Positions 24,201 through 38,300 are shown, numbered from the stretch's first letter. The stretch: 64,000 bases of DNA from Aquanectria penicillioides (GCA_003415625.1 PYIU01000001.1:4712746-4776745), one strand, 5' to 3'. Made by a program: numbers and translations. Notes: generated from the letters alone by a model not told the origin.

Positions 24201-27200
24201 TGGAATTGCGTTGCTGGCGTGCTTCCAAAGATCGCAAGACGGTGGCAGACTTCGACCGGATTTCGCTCTGATCATTGCCAAGGGTGAAGAGACATAGGCC
24301 GAGCAGTTTCCAAAACGGACAAGGGTACTCAATGTGCTCCTGGAGGACCTGGGTAACCACCGAAAAGTAGCTCTCCAGTACCTTGGGAACATCTGCAAGG
24401 TAACATCGTGCGATGCAGTGTTCAAGCATGTAAGGGTATTCCTGGTTGTGAATAATGAGATTTTGCAGAGCTCTCCTTCCAATCGCGTTGATTCGATCGC
24501 TTCCAGAGTTAAAGATTGCCTCTATCCAGGCCAACATGCGGCGGATGTCAAATTGCAGGACCACACCACTCTCGGTTGTGACACTAATGGAACCCCACAT
24601 AAAGCAGCCATGGCGCTCAACGCTGCTGTTCTTAAATTTCTCTTCTCAATTTCCATCGCCGCGGTGACTGTACCACGTTCACCAAGCGTCTGCTGATCAA
24701 TGAGAGACTGACGCATAGTGTCCTCCCGAGCTCGAATTTGGTTTTGGTTTGGGGAAAATCCGCACCAATCTTCCATTAGCGAAAAGGCTGACTTTCGCGA
24801 CTCGAAAGTCATCCACCTCGATGGGTCTCTCGTCTGGTTAATGCCCTCAAAGAGAGCCTCCATTAAGCCGCAGTAATGACGTCGCAGCTTCTGGAACTCC
24901 CAGTCCATTTGCACCTCTCCATCCATGAGGAAGAGCTTGAGGTCTTTGGTATACGAAGTGAGATTGGTGAGGAAGAACTCGGTGTTGAAGACCTCAGGTT
25001 CCTTGAGGAAGTGGGAAGTCAATTTGAAGACGTGAGTGATTTCGGTTCTTAAAAGGTCCATCTTTCGGTTCCTTCGTGGACTGCTGTTGGTGCGCTGGTG
25101 CATACGAGCACGTGCTTCGTTATTGCACCGTGATACTTGACCTTGAAGTTCCTCAAGCAGCGTTCGGTAGATGTGGATATTGATGGATCCCATGGCAACG
25201 ACGACAGCGTCACGCACGGAACCTGACGAAACAGAAAGAAGAGGGATCAGGTACTTGAAGAGCATTCGAGCAGTAACAATCTTGTCCTTCGAAGGTGGCT
25301 TTGAACCTTTTCGAACGTGCTGAGGATCTTGAGGAGCTGGGGCTGCCCCGGGATCTGCAAGGGTGGTGCACGCAAAGATCAAATATAACTTCCACTGCTC
25401 GACCATTACTTCTGGATGCGCTGTGGCAGATCTTGTTGCTACACGGGCACTGCCTGGATCGCCGCTGTAGTATAATCCTCGGGATGGTTCGGAGAGCACG
25501 ACAATGGCTTTATACATCTGCAAAATGCGGTTGCATATGAGATCTCGGCAAATGGTGACTGTAAAGGGGCATTTCTCGTACGCCATTCGAATGAGGTTAG
25601 GAAATACCTTGAACCATAAAGTCGTATCGTACGAGACGTCGCTTGCACAAAGCTCAACTAAGGCTCCTTTGTTGGTGTTCTGCAAGCCTCGCTGTAACCT
25701 ACTTCGCTCTGCTACCGATAACTGTTCGTCATTAAAATCCATTACCTTGCTGGATTCATTTTCCAGTATATCAATAAGCCTCGCAGTCTCCTTTTCCTCT
25801 GAGACCTCTTTTCCGAGAGCAATATCAAATTCGACAATGAGCCTGAGGACGGTGACCGCAAAGTGGCGAACACGTCGGGACTGCGAGCAAAGGAAAAACA
25901 GTCCATGGGCCTCTGCCTGATCGACCTCGGCCCAGATGCTGGACAAATCTAGCTTTAGTGCCCTTTTATCTGAGGCATTGGCGTCTGGTTCATCAATGGC
26001 CGCGTCACGAGTCTTTTGTCTTATTTCTTCAATCCAAATTTGTAGTAGCTCCACATACAACTTGAGAGTATTCTCAATATGACTGTGGCCAAGCATACCG
26101 CCATCGGACATGGTCGAGTACCGATCATCGAAATTGAAAATGAATCGAGCAAAGCCCATTGTTACCTGCTGGGCGTGGGACTGTCGTGCAATTGCTTTGA
26201 GGGAGTTGGCTGACGACTCGGCAATGTTGTACTGGACGTGCGCCGTGCCAGTACACAACAAATTAATCAACGAGTTGAATGGAATATCAACTGAAAGGCA
26301 GCGGGGCAGTGCCTGAACTGCAACGTGAAGCAGCTCGTAGAAGGCTTGCTTTTGATCAGCCGCATTTTGATGGTCATCCTTGCGGGAGAAGGTGAAGGTT
26401 TCCGCAATCGGGGTTTTGGGCCCGGGGCTGTTGAACTTCTCATCCAGGGCAGCTTGGCCACCGAATGTATTATCGCAAATGATGGTGATTTTCCCAAGAA
26501 TCTCGCAAAACTTAAGGTAGTATTCTCGTACGCTGTCACTCAGAACATGGGTGAGAACAGGGCGTGTGACATATTCTTCTTTGGGCGTGGTCGTAGGATT
26601 AGATAAGGGAGAGTTTCGGGGCGAGGAGACTGCAGGGGAGACGGGAAACCGATCTGGAGTCGCAGTAGAAGTTTCATAAGCTTGAGGAAACGGGGTTGGC
26701 CCTGCTCCCCCTTTTCCAAGTCGGACATGATATAGAGGAAAGCCCTGATGCCGATGACAATCCTATCGGGATCCAGTTGCTCAACCCTCAACTCCTTATT
26801 AGATGTGAATAGCTCGGCATTGATCAGGGGAAAGATGACACTTCGAAAACAATAGTCTGGGTATTTGAATCCGACAATGCGGATGATCTGGATTAAGGGT
26901 TCGGTGCAGACGGTGTCCGAAGCCACCAAACTGCGCTTGGTCGAGGGAAGCACTAATTTCATAATCTCGTCAATCTTGCGGATGGCGCTTTGAAGGGTAT
27001 CGTTTGTGCGGTATAGGTAAGTCCAAAGCAGCCGAGAAATAACCTGAAGGCAAAGGGGCTTTGTGATGCGATCCTTGATCTTGGTCTGTAGGGGTAGGAT
27101 AAGTTGAAGCCATTGGGAGCCGAAGTTGTCTGGGGGCGAAACGCAAAGCAAACTAGAAGTGAGGGGGAAAGCAAAGGTCCAGTGCCGTAACTTCATGAAC

Positions 27201-28891
27201 ATCTGGGCGAGACGAGGTCCAATAACAGAGAGAACCTCAGCCCACCTCGGATGCATGAAGTGGCTGTTGCTTGCCTTGGCTGCTATTGGGAGCAGGAGCA
27301 TATCGAGAACCTGGCAGAAAGCAGCCTTGACTCTTTGCCCATGCGACTTATTGAACAAGCGGCCTAAGGAAATGAGAAAATCACATGAATGCTCCCAAGA
27401 CTCTTCAGGAGAAATCTTGACTCTCAAATGTTTCATGCCCCCCAAGACCAATTCTACCTTGCCTTCGACGTCCCGGCCAGAGGACGATGTTGGACTTTTG
27501 ACCACTCGATCTTGAAGAGAGCTTTCCAAGTCTTCAATAAATCGTCTAGTGACGCTGACGAAATTGATGTCGCTCATGTAACCCAAGAGTTGCGCAAACA
27601 GATTCCAGTTTGCAAGTTTGAGTGGCGAGAGCATCAACTGTTCAGTATCCGCAATCTTGAGTTGTCCAAAAATAATGCTCTCTAGCTTATCCTCCATTTC
27701 GGGAGTGATGCAAGCCAGACTGCTCTGGCTGATGACTTCCAACAAAACACGACATAGAATATAAATCGATACAGTCGACCGGCGTTCTGCCTGGGCAACA
27801 AATTCCTGTCTGGCAGCGAGCGTTGCCGGCCCGTTTGGGAAGACGCTGTCGGGACCGGGCCCGGCTTGCACGGGCTCTGTATTCCTTCGCAAAAGAGGGG
27901 CACCCGGCAATATGCCTCTTGAGTGTTGAAGATGATTGCGAGCTTCGTTGGCTGCATCGCTCTTGCTCTTCCGCCAGAGCATCATTGAGTCGATCAGAGC
28001 CTTCGGTTTAGGACTTGCGATATGGCCGAGTGCAACGATTAATTGGTCAAAAGCGGGATCGACGCCTGGACCGCAGATTTGCTCTATATGGGGTTCGGGA
28101 TCGAAGGGGACCGTGACGCATTCCGTGAGCTTCTCCTCGGCTTGTGCAATGAACTAGAATGCGGTTAGAGAGGGAGATGTAAATTCAACACCTTCGCTTA
28201 GACTAACCGAGGTGAACAAGACGTGCAAGGCATATTCGCCTACAGTCTTTTGGTCATCCTTGTGGTGGCGGGAGGAGTGGGAATGATGAGGAGCGTGATC
28301 ACGCCTCGACTTGCTGTGCATGCGTTCGAGCTTGCGTTGGGTTGCGCCGTGAGCGGATATATCAACAGAGGAGGCTGAGCGCTCCATTTGCACGGGGGTG
28401 CTCCCGGAGAGGGACGTCGGCGGCCGCGATGGATAGCCTCCATCGCTGTCGAGGCGGGCAGCTACCGACTGCATATCGGGACGGTCGAGGGCGGCACCAG
28501 CGGCAGCAATCATTTGCGGACTGAGAGGGCTTGACTTTGTGCTTGCCAGACTGCCATTTCTCGAGTGTTGGATGCCGTGAACGATAGAGGTCTGGCGGTG
28601 GTGGCCGTAGGTGGCACTTTTGGGATCGACGACTCGTTCGACGACGCCTCCGAGGGCAGATCTCGAGTGCGGTGCGTGGATGCGCGGCGACGTCAATGTC
28701 GGATGCGGTAGGGGGATCTTGTCGGCGGAAGAGTCTCGTGAATGTGAAGGGCGATGGGGCGGGTCGAGAGCGGGACGCAGGGTTCGGTCCCAACTGGCCT
28801 CGTCCTCATCCTCTTCGTCGAGTCTTGAAACGGACCGGGGCGAGAATCTGAGCGGATCCTGCAGGTGGTCCGGCAACGGCTGCGACGGCAC
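21216..28891 (-). CDS. TAO3: Cell morphogenesis protein TAO3/PAG1 (Furry family), frame broken at four sites
   Basis: Very large HEAT-like scaffold of the RAM (MOR) network, which holds the NDR kinase Cbk1 and its partner Mob2 at growth sites and controls polarity. The first ~230 residues are disordered, then FTSFIAQAEEK opens the conserved N-terminal domain across a 54-nt intron (28207-28154: GTTAGT, CTAAC, CTAG). Conserved helical repeats run to about 22150; the last ~330 residues are disordered and end NLANPGDML at 21216. Joined length is about 2530 residues, near the family's ~2400. Four breaks each need one extra G/C: runs at 26618-26621, 24593-24596, 22924-22927 and 22430-22434; family-like sequence is continuous across each. 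The 5' end is unresolved: the frame opens after an in-frame TGA and the first plausible codon is GTG at 28891, so the true ATG may lie in an upstream exon or be split by an intron. Confidence 0.88.
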
Positions 28892-31800
28892 TACTTGGTG
28901 TCACAAGGGGCTGTCAGTGATGGTGTCCTTCGTGGAGCCAAGAGCTTCGTTTGCTCGTGAAAACTTTTGGGGAAAGAAACAAGCGGTTGCGGAGGGCGTC
29001 TCGGTTCCCGGTCCAGCCAGTTTGGAGCTGAAGGTGAGCTGAACTGAGCTGTGCCGCAGCGAGGGCATTCACGTAGCGAAGCACAACGCAACGCCAACCA
29101 GGGCAGGAGAAGGAGGGGCGGGTAGCCAAAGATGGCGGGCACACTTATAACGGGGAGTCACTCACCCATTTCAACTCGGTATCAGCCGTAGGCCCATGAT
29201 CTAAAGTTGGATTTGTTCGGTCCCAAGGCGATGGTGGTGTTTTGACCAAAGGGTAAAAAGAAGCAGGAGAGGAAGCACAGATTCGTTGGCAGGCGACTAA
29301 GTTCGGAGTTCTAGGGTCCTTGGTCCTCGGGGAACAACACGCTGTTGAGGTACCGGAGCAAAGTCGAGGCACGCGCGCACAGTCAACACGACAGACAAAC
29401 CAACAGCGGCAAGGCGGGCGAGGCAAGCAAGACAGCCAGCCGACCACCGACCTCCGAGTCTGGACTTTTGGCGGCTGGAGCTGAAGCTGGAAAGCTAGAG
29501 CAACAATGACGCTACCGAGCGCGGAACTGAGTGCTTGATGTGGGCTATTTGGGTCAGGACTCAGAACTCTCTCGCCTCCTCTCTCGAAAAAGGACTGGGC
29601 CGGGAGCAAGGGAGAGGCGGCTACGTAGGCGCAGTCTATGCTCCACGTTCCCTACCTACTAGGTAGGTCCACAGCCTACGGAAGACGGACGGTCGGTCTA
29701 TTACGGTGCGGGCATGGTCTGCGGGTGCGAGTGCAACCAGCCATAATTTTGGACTTCCCTCTTCCATCTCCATTGAATCCATGCGAATCTGCAAGGGCCA
29801 CGGCCTATCAGCGGCGTGCCGTCCAACATGGGCAGACGACGCGCCACTGCTAGCGGTCCATTGGTTGTGAGGAAAGGGGTCAGTCTGGGGTTGAGATCTT
29901 ATCTAATACTTTTAAGGGCAAAAAGGGCGAGTGAGAGGCCACCGGAGCCCACCAAAGGCCGCCAGAGCCCATAATAAGCCACCCAAAGGGGAGGTTGAAG
30001 TGGATGAGACTTTTTTTTTTTTGCTCTCAGTGCCAGGTTGTTCGCCCACCTTCAGCCACTCACCAGTGCCAACCAAGTGACGGGATCGAGCCTCAAAACG
30101 GTAGCACACAGCCGCCCATGACGGGTAGCCAACACCTAGGGACCAGTTTGGAGAGGGGCCAAAAGATGGCGGCAGAGACTAACCTAGAATTTTGTCAATG
30201 GAATGCCCTCCGTTGCTCCTAACTGCAACCAGACTTGGAGTTCCTCCATCATCGTCGCCCCCTGTCCATATCCAAATACCCACAGCAGTTTAATGGACAC
30301 TTCCACCTGTAGCCTTCGTACGATGCATGGCCAGGATCATCGCCGGTGGGTGCGGGTGACGGCACCACGTAGCATCCTCAGCTTGCGCTCTGACAGCCAG
30401 CCACGCCGAACCCAACCCACCATTGACAGCCGCATTGGCCCCCCGTTTCATCGAGACGGTCCGCTCTGCGCTTCTTTGCCGTCCTCAAGCCTGACGTTGG
30501 ATCAGCTGGGCTGTGCTGTGCCGTCTCGTGTTGTTCCTCAATTGAGCCAGTGACGCAAGCGAATACAACCAGAACAGCAATCCCACCTGAACAAGAATTT
30601 TCGAGGTCCATTGTTGCCAGTCGTAGTGTCTCATGTGTGGGAGCGTCAATGCCACTTGTCTCCCAAGCGGTGGCGACATCTCAGGCGAACAAGCCCAATC
30701 CACTGTGTCGCTTTGCCGTCCCCGCATTCATACCCAAATTTCGAGGTTGCTCCTAGAAACCAAAACAACCGACCACCAGGTCATCTCCCTGGGAGGGTCC
30801 CGTTCAGATAGTGCATCGAAGGATGAGATGGAGGATACCAAAGGATCCGCCACTCGAGGAAATAGGCAGGCAAGTGGTGAGACTAATTACACCGCTGTAG
30901 GGTCTGTCCTCACCCCGTGCTACCCACCCGACAGCTCACCTGGGGTTCCTGAACTGGATCGGAATAAAAATAGGAAAATCAATTCATTTGAGACGCAAGC
31001 AATATATAACGCTATTTCTTGCATATCGCCTTGCGAATTGAGAATGATACCGGGGCTTCGGTATATATCGATAACCCGGGCTGCAGCGACGTGGGCTCTC
31101 GGGTTTGGCGAGGAAGATGGCCATTTGATTCATTGCCCGACGACGTCCGATAGGCCGGGTGATAGGCGGCCGACGAAGAAACCTCCGGCAGCGGGATTGT
31201 GTCGGGACATGGTGGGGACTTTCCAATGATCCAAGGTGCAGCACCCCCGAGCCGTGCCCGGTGGAAGGTACTCTCACCAACGGTCCCATTGCCGATATTC
31301 ACGGCGAATCTAAGCCGTCGAGATTGCCATAGCATCCTGGAGGCCGGGTTTGATTATGTAGAAACAAGTCATCGTGTTATACGAAAGCTAAAGAGTGCCA
31401 CTTGGTGCCCTTTTTGTCTGACACAGCTGATCCGCCGGCACGCGGAGATTTCGAGGCGGTCGGTTATGCGCTCTTTTGGGCAATCACAGGGAGAACGACG
31501 GCATCGGGGTTTATTAGCTAGTTTCCACTGCAGAGAGAAAGAATTCCATCTTGGCACAAATGTCGAGGGCAGCGAGGCTATTATTAGTAGTGTAGCCTCT
31601 TTTGCCTGTTGCAGGATCGTTACGATGCGGTTATGCCGACCGATAAACTCGCCTACGTGCGGCCAGCCCGCCAGCCCACCCTTATCCTGCATATCTAGGC
31701 CGGCAAGATAGGCAAAAGCGCTTAGATCAATGCTATGCACGTGAACCTCCATCTCGGAGTGTATTGCCATGGAAGTCTTTAGAAAATTTTCGGGTCACAC

Positions 31801-33128
31801 GGCCGAAAGCCCGGGTTTGTGCAAACAATTAAAACATTGCGCACCAGAGATGGAGGCAATCCACCCTGAGGTTGTGTGCAAGCTCCAGGTCGCTCACTGA
31901 GAAGTTTGGGCGGAATTGCCCATCGGATTCCCATGAATGTGGGGAACTGGCGTGTTCGTTTTCGGAACCCCGGAACTTGTGTTCTCCGGCTCCGGCGCGG
32001 CGAGGCGATCCAAGGTGCACAGAATCGCCCACGTAAGTTATCCAACAGCCGCCCTACGTGCCAACAGAGCAAACGAAAAACATGGGTTTGATGGCATGGC
32101 ACCACTAACCTGGACCAGTGCTTTGCTTAGCGGCCAGGTCCGAACGTCCGGGGCCCGGGCTCCGCCAGTGGATTCGGGTTCGGGTTCGCTTGAAAAAAGC
32201 ACATGCCAAGGTAGTTGTGGAAAAAAAGTATCGCGCAGACCGTTTCCCCAGGCACATGGGCAAGACTTCGATCAGCCAAAGAGTGTTTTTTCCGGACTGC
32301 CTGTTGTAAGGGAAAGTCCTAATTGAGTTAGGGATGGCTCAAGCCTGGCAATACGCACGCATTATGGATACTGCTGCATTGGTTACTAGCACGAGAGTCC
32401 CGACATCTGGGTCACGTAGAAAGTGATAGAACAAACAGCCCGGTGCCCCATGTAAGGCGCTAGAACAGTGGGGAAAGGCACCTGCCGGTTCGCTGGGGAC
32501 CCTGTGCACAGCAATATTCCGTGGGGAGGCTGCCTACAGGTGCCGCGCTCTGGAGGGATTCTGGCCTCAACAAGCGATTCCGCCAGATAAAGCTCCCGTC
32601 CCATTCCGCAAGCCGCCCTCACCTTGGCCTGGATCTTTGGTGATAAAATTCCCCGGTCTCCCCCCCTCCTCAAATCCCCCGACTCGTTTCCCTCTTCTTG
32701 CTGGGATTTCCCGCCTGGACTGTTTGTCAAACCCTTCAATCGGACACTGGTTTGTGTCTACAACAAGGCTAGTAAGTCCCTCTATTAAAAACGTTGCTCC
32801 GAGGCCGAACTGCCGGCTGGCCTTCCCGGCCACGTTACCCCGTACTGACTGAAGCTTCTCCCAGGCCATTTGCGCCACATCCCGCTCAGCTTCCCCCGCC
32901 TCCTTTCCGATTGCCGATCTACGTGCGAGCCCTCTGCCACCTGGGACCGAGGCGACCTTGCATCCACGGCGCATTCGTCCTCTCAACTACGCCAAATCGG
33001 TGCAGCCGATGACCCTCGGCTCCAACAACGGCAGTTAAACGGTTCAACCTCCCATTTTATCATCCACCACTCTCCTCGAACTTTGCAGCGCGCGCTACGC
33101 CAGGCGCTCGCCGTAACCTCAAGACACC
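28892..33128. promoter_or_regulatory. Divergent upstream region of TAO3 (-) and P450 reductase (+)
   Basis: About 4.2 kb. Next to TAO3 (to about 29600) the minus strand is open in several frames and is likely leader sequence. An inverted CCTAC...GTAGG repeat lies at 29651-29667. About 30960-31800 differs in base composition and has one unusual minus-strand open frame, listed separately. The last 400 bp before 33129 are C-rich on the plus strand, as in strongly expressed fungal genes. No other gene is supported. Confidence 0.5.
31369..31770 (-). other. Unassigned open frame, possibly a gene fragment
   Basis: 133 codons from ATG at 31770. The first ~65 residues have protein-like composition (IDLSAFAYLAGLDMQDKGG, then GWPHVGEFIGRHNR and a hydrophobic stretch), whereas the C-terminal half is Arg/Cys-rich and looks non-coding. 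I do not recognise the family and found no convincing flanking exon. It may be the decayed end of a gene or chance. Confidence 0.2.
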
Positions 33129-35375
33129 ATGGCCGAACTTGACACGTTGGACATTATCGTCCTAGGTGCCATCTTCCTTGGAACCCTTGCGTACTTCACC
33201 AAGGGCAAGGTATGGGGTGTCACCAAGGACCCCTACGCCAATGCCTTCGCCGCCAGCAATGGCGCCAAGGCTGGCCGCACCAGGAACATTGTTGAGAAGA
33301 TGGAGGAGACTGGCAAGAACTGTGTCATCTTCTATGGCTCTCAGACCGGCACCGCTGAGGATTACGCTTCGCGTCTCGCCAAGGAGGGCAAGAGCCGCTT
33401 CGGACTTGAGACCATGGTTGCCGACCTCGAGGAGTACGACTTTGATAACCTAGATACTGTCCCAAGCGACAAAGTCGTCATGTTCGTCCTAGCCACCTAC
33501 GGCGAGGGCGAGCCTACCGACAACGCTGTGGACTTTTACGAATTCATTACCGGTGAGGACGTCTCCTTCTCTGAGGGCAGTGATGTTCCCCTAGGCAGCC
33601 TCAACTACGTCGCTTTCGGTCTCGGCAACAACACTTACGAGCACTACAACTCTATGGTCCGTAACGTCAACAAGGCTCTCGAGAAGCTTGGCGCTCACCG
33701 CATCGGCGAGGCTGGTGAGGGTGACGATGGTGCCGGCACTATGGAAGAAGATTTCCTCGCCTGGAAGGACCCCATGTGGGCTGCTCTGGCCGAGAAGCTG
33801 GGCCTAGAGGAACGAGAGGCTGTGTACGAACCCACCTTTGCTATCGTCGACCGTGATAATCTGAGCCCTGAATCCCCCGAGGTCTACCTGGGCGAGCCCA
33901 ACAAGATGCACCTGGAGGGCACCCCCAAGGGTCCTTTCAATGCCCACAACCCCTACATTGCCCCCATCCCCGAGTCTCGCGAATTGTTCAACGCCAAGGA
34001 CAGGAACTGCCTCCACATCGAGGTCGATGTCAGCGGATCCAACCTCAAGTACGAGACCGGCGACCACATTGCTATCTGGCCTACCAACCCTGGCACCGAG
34101 GTTGACCTTTTCCTCGACATCCTCGATCTCAAGGACAAGCAGCACGAGGTCGTCAGCGTCAAGGCTCTTGAGCCCACTGCCAAGGTGCCTTTCCCTACTC
34201 CTACTACCTACGATGCCATCCTCCGATACCACCTTGAAATCGGCGCACCGCTGTCCCGTCAATTCATCTCCACCCTGGCTGCTTTCGCTCCAAACGATGA
34301 GGTCAAGGCTGAGATGACCCGCCTCGGTAACGACAAGGATTACTTTCACGAGAAGACTGGCCCCCACTACTACAACATTGCCCGATTCCTGTCTACCATC
34401 AGCAAGGGCGAGAAGTGGACTAAGATTCCCTTCTCTGCTTTTATTGAGGGCCTGACCAAGCTCCAGCCTCGTTACTACTCCATCTCGTCGTCCTCTCTCG
34501 TGCAGCCCAAGAAAATTTCGGTTACTGCTGTTGTTGAATCCCAAATGATCCCTGGACGTGACGATCCCTTCCGTGGTGTATCTACCAACTATCTCTTGGC
34601 TCTCAAGCAGAAGCAGAATGGTGATGCCATTAACGCTTTTGGTCAGACCTACGAGATTGCCGGCCCTCGAAACAAGTACGAGGGAATCCACGTCCCTGTC
34701 CATGTTCGCCACTCCAACTTCAAGCTTCCCTCTGACCCCACCAAGCCTATCATCATGGTCGGCCCTGGAACCGGTGTTGCTCCCTTCCGTGCGTTTGTTC
34801 AAGAACGAGCCAAGCAGGCTCGAGATGGTATCGAGGTTGGACGCACCCTCTTGTTTTTTGGCTGCCGAAAGGCCACTGAAGATTTCATGTACGAGTCTGA
34901 GTGGGAGGTAAGTGCAAATATATCCAGATGCCAACCAGGTTTGCACACGCTGACGAATCTCTGTAGGAATACAAAAAGGCCCTTGGTGACAAGTTTGAGC
35001 TGATCACTGCATTTTCGCGACAAGGATCCAAGAAGGTCTACGTACAGCACCGACTTAAGGAGCGATCACAGGAGGTCGGCGAGCTCTTGTCCAAGAAGGC
35101 CTACTTCTATGTTTGTGGTGACGCTGCCAACATGGCTCGTGAGGTCAACGCCGTTCTTGCGCAGATTCTCGCTGAGGCTCGTGGAGTTTCGGAAGCAAAG
35201 GGCGAGGAGATTGTCAAGAACATGAGATCGGCCAACCAATACCAGGTACGTTGTCACCCAACGACTCGAGCAGTCATTGCCCTGCGCAATTGGCGCCCAG
35301 ATGACGCCGAGGCCACCCAGCCTCCGAGAATTCAGTTGCTGACCGATTGGTTTACAGGAGGATGTCTGGTCGTAA
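33129..35375 (+). CDS. CPR1: NADPH-cytochrome P450 reductase
   Basis: Passes electrons from NADPH through FAD and FMN to P450s (for example lanosterol 14-demethylase) and other ER haem enzymes. Exons 33129-34907, 34967-35245 and 35358-35375; introns have GTAAGT/GTACGT donors and TGTAG/TACAG acceptors. 691 residues, the usual size. An N-terminal membrane anchor spans about residues 8-23 (IIVLGAIFLGTLAYF). The FMN site starts FYGSQTGTAED (~68-78) with ATYGEGEPTDN later; the FAD domain has RYYSISSSS (~447); the NADPH site has GPGTGVAPFRAF (~543); and the last exon encodes only EDVWS, the canonical aromatic C-terminus. The start has a good Kozak context (CACC-ATG-G). Codon use is strongly biased to C-ending codons, suggesting high expression. 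Frame intact. Confidence 0.97.
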
Positions 35376-38300
35376 AGAAGCGGTAAGCACGCGGCGCTAC
35401 ATTTGGGATAGTCGGCACGGCGGGTGCCTGTCAGGTTTCACGACCGACCCAGGGCGAGCCCTGCTCCCCCAGGTGAACTAAGATGACCATATATGAACTA
35501 GAAATTCATGATTTTATTAGAGGAAAAGAGTTAGGTCTGTCGGTGGCATCTGGGTATCTATCTGATGGTATCCATCCAGGATCAGTTTTTGGTGTACTGT
35601 ATTGCGGCTTCATTGCGACGTAGAGAATCCAATATCACATCACAATAAGCCTCTTCAATCTCTATGTGAGGATCAGAGACCGCCACCGAACTAGAATCTT
35701 CTCAGGATGTTAGTGTAGTATGCTCGAGGGAGCCATTCACGATCAGCGACAAATTGGGAACTATCCAGCCCCATGGGCATGGATGCAGATCGACAGGCTC
35801 GTGCCGTTCCAGTTAGGCCATCCAGGGTTCACCATTAGTGAGGTCTTGGGATGCGCGTGTACTCCTAGCTACATGATGATCTGCGACGCTCAACGCTGAG
35901 GTAGGAGTGAAATGGCATGGCGAAGGGTTCCAGGCCCCATGGCCCTGCTTCAGGTTTGAGCGGTGCGTGACGTACCCTACAGTACAGGACTGTGCGTCGC
36001 TACAAGACTATTGATAGAAAACGGTGCATGGCCTTGGGCATGGCCTTGGGTACCGCCCTGATATTGCAACATGGGGATGTGGACATAGAATGCCACAGGC
36101 TTGTTTTTTTTTCCCCAAGCCCCGCCCTCTTGCTCTTTACGTGAGTTAGGGGGGGAGGGAGGGGCTGGGCTGGGCTTTCTTGTCGCCATTTAGCTGCATC
36201 TCGATCGCCTGCTCACCTGCTCGCCTGCATATCCATCGTTCCCAGATAGTGCTAGGGCTGGTGATGCTCCTCAGTGTAACACTTGTTGCTCCAACCACAC
36301 CTTAGAACTCCAAGAAAATTTCTCGCGTCCTGCAATCGTAGATTCCCCACGGGCTGTCTCTAGCTTCTTCCGGGAATGTCGCACTCACCCAGCAATGGGA
36401 GATGGGCAGAAGAGAGCATGTTGACCCGGTACTTGGAAGTAGTGTTCATCTGGCCATGTCGCAGCACGGATGATCGACCTCCGAAGCCGAGCGGAAAGCC
36501 CAGAAGGAGGGGGAGACTTCCTCGCCGGGAGTGTCTTGGGTCAATTTTTTTTCACCTCAGGGTAGGTACATTGGGTCGGTAGGTAAAGTAGGTGCGCTGG
36601 CAATGAGGGTATATCAAAGTTACCCGCCGCCCTGGATAAGGTGCCACACATGAGAACCATTGGACCGTAAGCACCCAAATTGTCCAGTAACATTGTCCCC
36701 TAGGCCAGAGCCTTGGGAACAAGTTGCTATCGCGGCTACGGGGAAACGGCTAGGCTAAGGACAAGCCGTTGTGGGAGATGATTCAGCCTCAATGTGCAAC
36801 CTCATTTACACGTATAGCTTGGTAGATGTAGGTACACACGACACCACTCCAATATCCTGCTTCATAGCCCACTTGAACACGAGCATGGCGCGGTGCTGGC
36901 TAACCTGAAAACCAGGGGGAATATTGATGAACAGACCAGTCAATGGGTCCGCATATGGTAGAAAAGGAATTTCTTGCTCTTTGCTTCCCGTCCTGCACCC
37001 GTCGTTGCTTTTCACTCGGGGCTTGGATGCTGAGAAGCATTGAGGGGTGGTACGAAGTACGTCGTACAAGATCCCCCCCTCCCCCTGGTTCCGTTGCTCC
37101 GCTTCCTGCGTACTGGGAAGGCAAGGGAGGTGGATTTGGTATAAACACTCAAGCATGTATTCCCCGAAGAAGGATTACTCTTTCGGACGCTGTTGATTTT
37201 CTGTTTCGAAATGTCTGCGAAAGAAACTCCTTGTCGAAGTAGTGTCCTTTGGCCTGATGGCTTTCTGGACGGAATGCGTACCCAAGACACGATGCTGGGA
37301 CGTTTCTCTCCTCATGTGCTGCCGCACTCATACACCACATGTCACCTCCTTTGAGAGTCAAATAGACACACGCCACTGGCTGAGCCTGGGATCATGATGG
37401 TGTCATTGGCGGCGACTCGATGGGAGACGCATGTGGACGGGCTAACTACGGTTTCAGACGGAGCAGCAAAAAAAGCAATTCGAGACCTCCCAGGACGAAC
37501 ACAACTGGATGGGCTAGGCGAACGTCGTAGTCTGACCTGGAGTCATTGGGCCTTGCAAGAAAAGACCGCCTTTTTCCAACTGCAGGAACCGGCATGTCCG
37601 TGATCAGGACGGGCCAAAGCCGCGCTGGCTGTCACAAATCGAATATGGCCGGTTGCATCCCTCATCAGCACACACCGAGATGGCCACACCTTGGAAAAAA
37701 AAATTTACCACCCAGAATACCATTGGCTTTGGGTGAGGCTTTCATCCTTGCCCATCGTGTGCCACATCTAGTCGGCTGCATTTTGAGGGGGCAAAAAACT
37801 TGTGGGGATGGAAATCAAAACAGCCCATGCCGGGCCCGCGGGGGAACCGTGTCTCTGGATGTCTGAGAGGGACTTGGAAACCAAAGCAAATCATCCCCAG
37901 CCTGCATCAGACCGGTTTTTTTATTTTTTTTATATCGGTAGCCAGGACAGGGCCCTAATATGGGGAGGCGCTCGTGTCCCTCATAACAAGATAAGAGCGG
38001 GATCAGGCCCTCCTCAATATTGTTTAGAGAAGCCTTTTGTTTTGCTGCTTGAAGAAGTAACCCAGTAACAACAGTTCTATTCACCTATGCCTCGGTGTTT
38101 GAGTATTCTTACAAAGGAATCTTGCGTTGCATTCTTACCCATATTTTGACCTTTTATTTCTTTGGCACTTTAGAATACCCTATTCTTTTGGGTTGTACCT
38201 TGTTTGTTCCTGTGCGCCCGTGACGAGTTCGAGACGAAGGCATTGGCCGCCTCCTCACCGCGAAAACGAATCGACAGCCAGAACAGTGAGATTACCGAAA

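Noticed and set aside
29145..29609. 154-codon minus-strand frame upstream of TAO3
   Set aside because: Cys/Pro/Arg-rich, no domain; more likely leader or promoter sequence of TAO3.
33804..34946. Long open frame antisense to the P450 reductase
   Set aside because: It mirrors the biased codon use of the reductase on the opposite strand, has no domain, and the plus-strand gene is certain.
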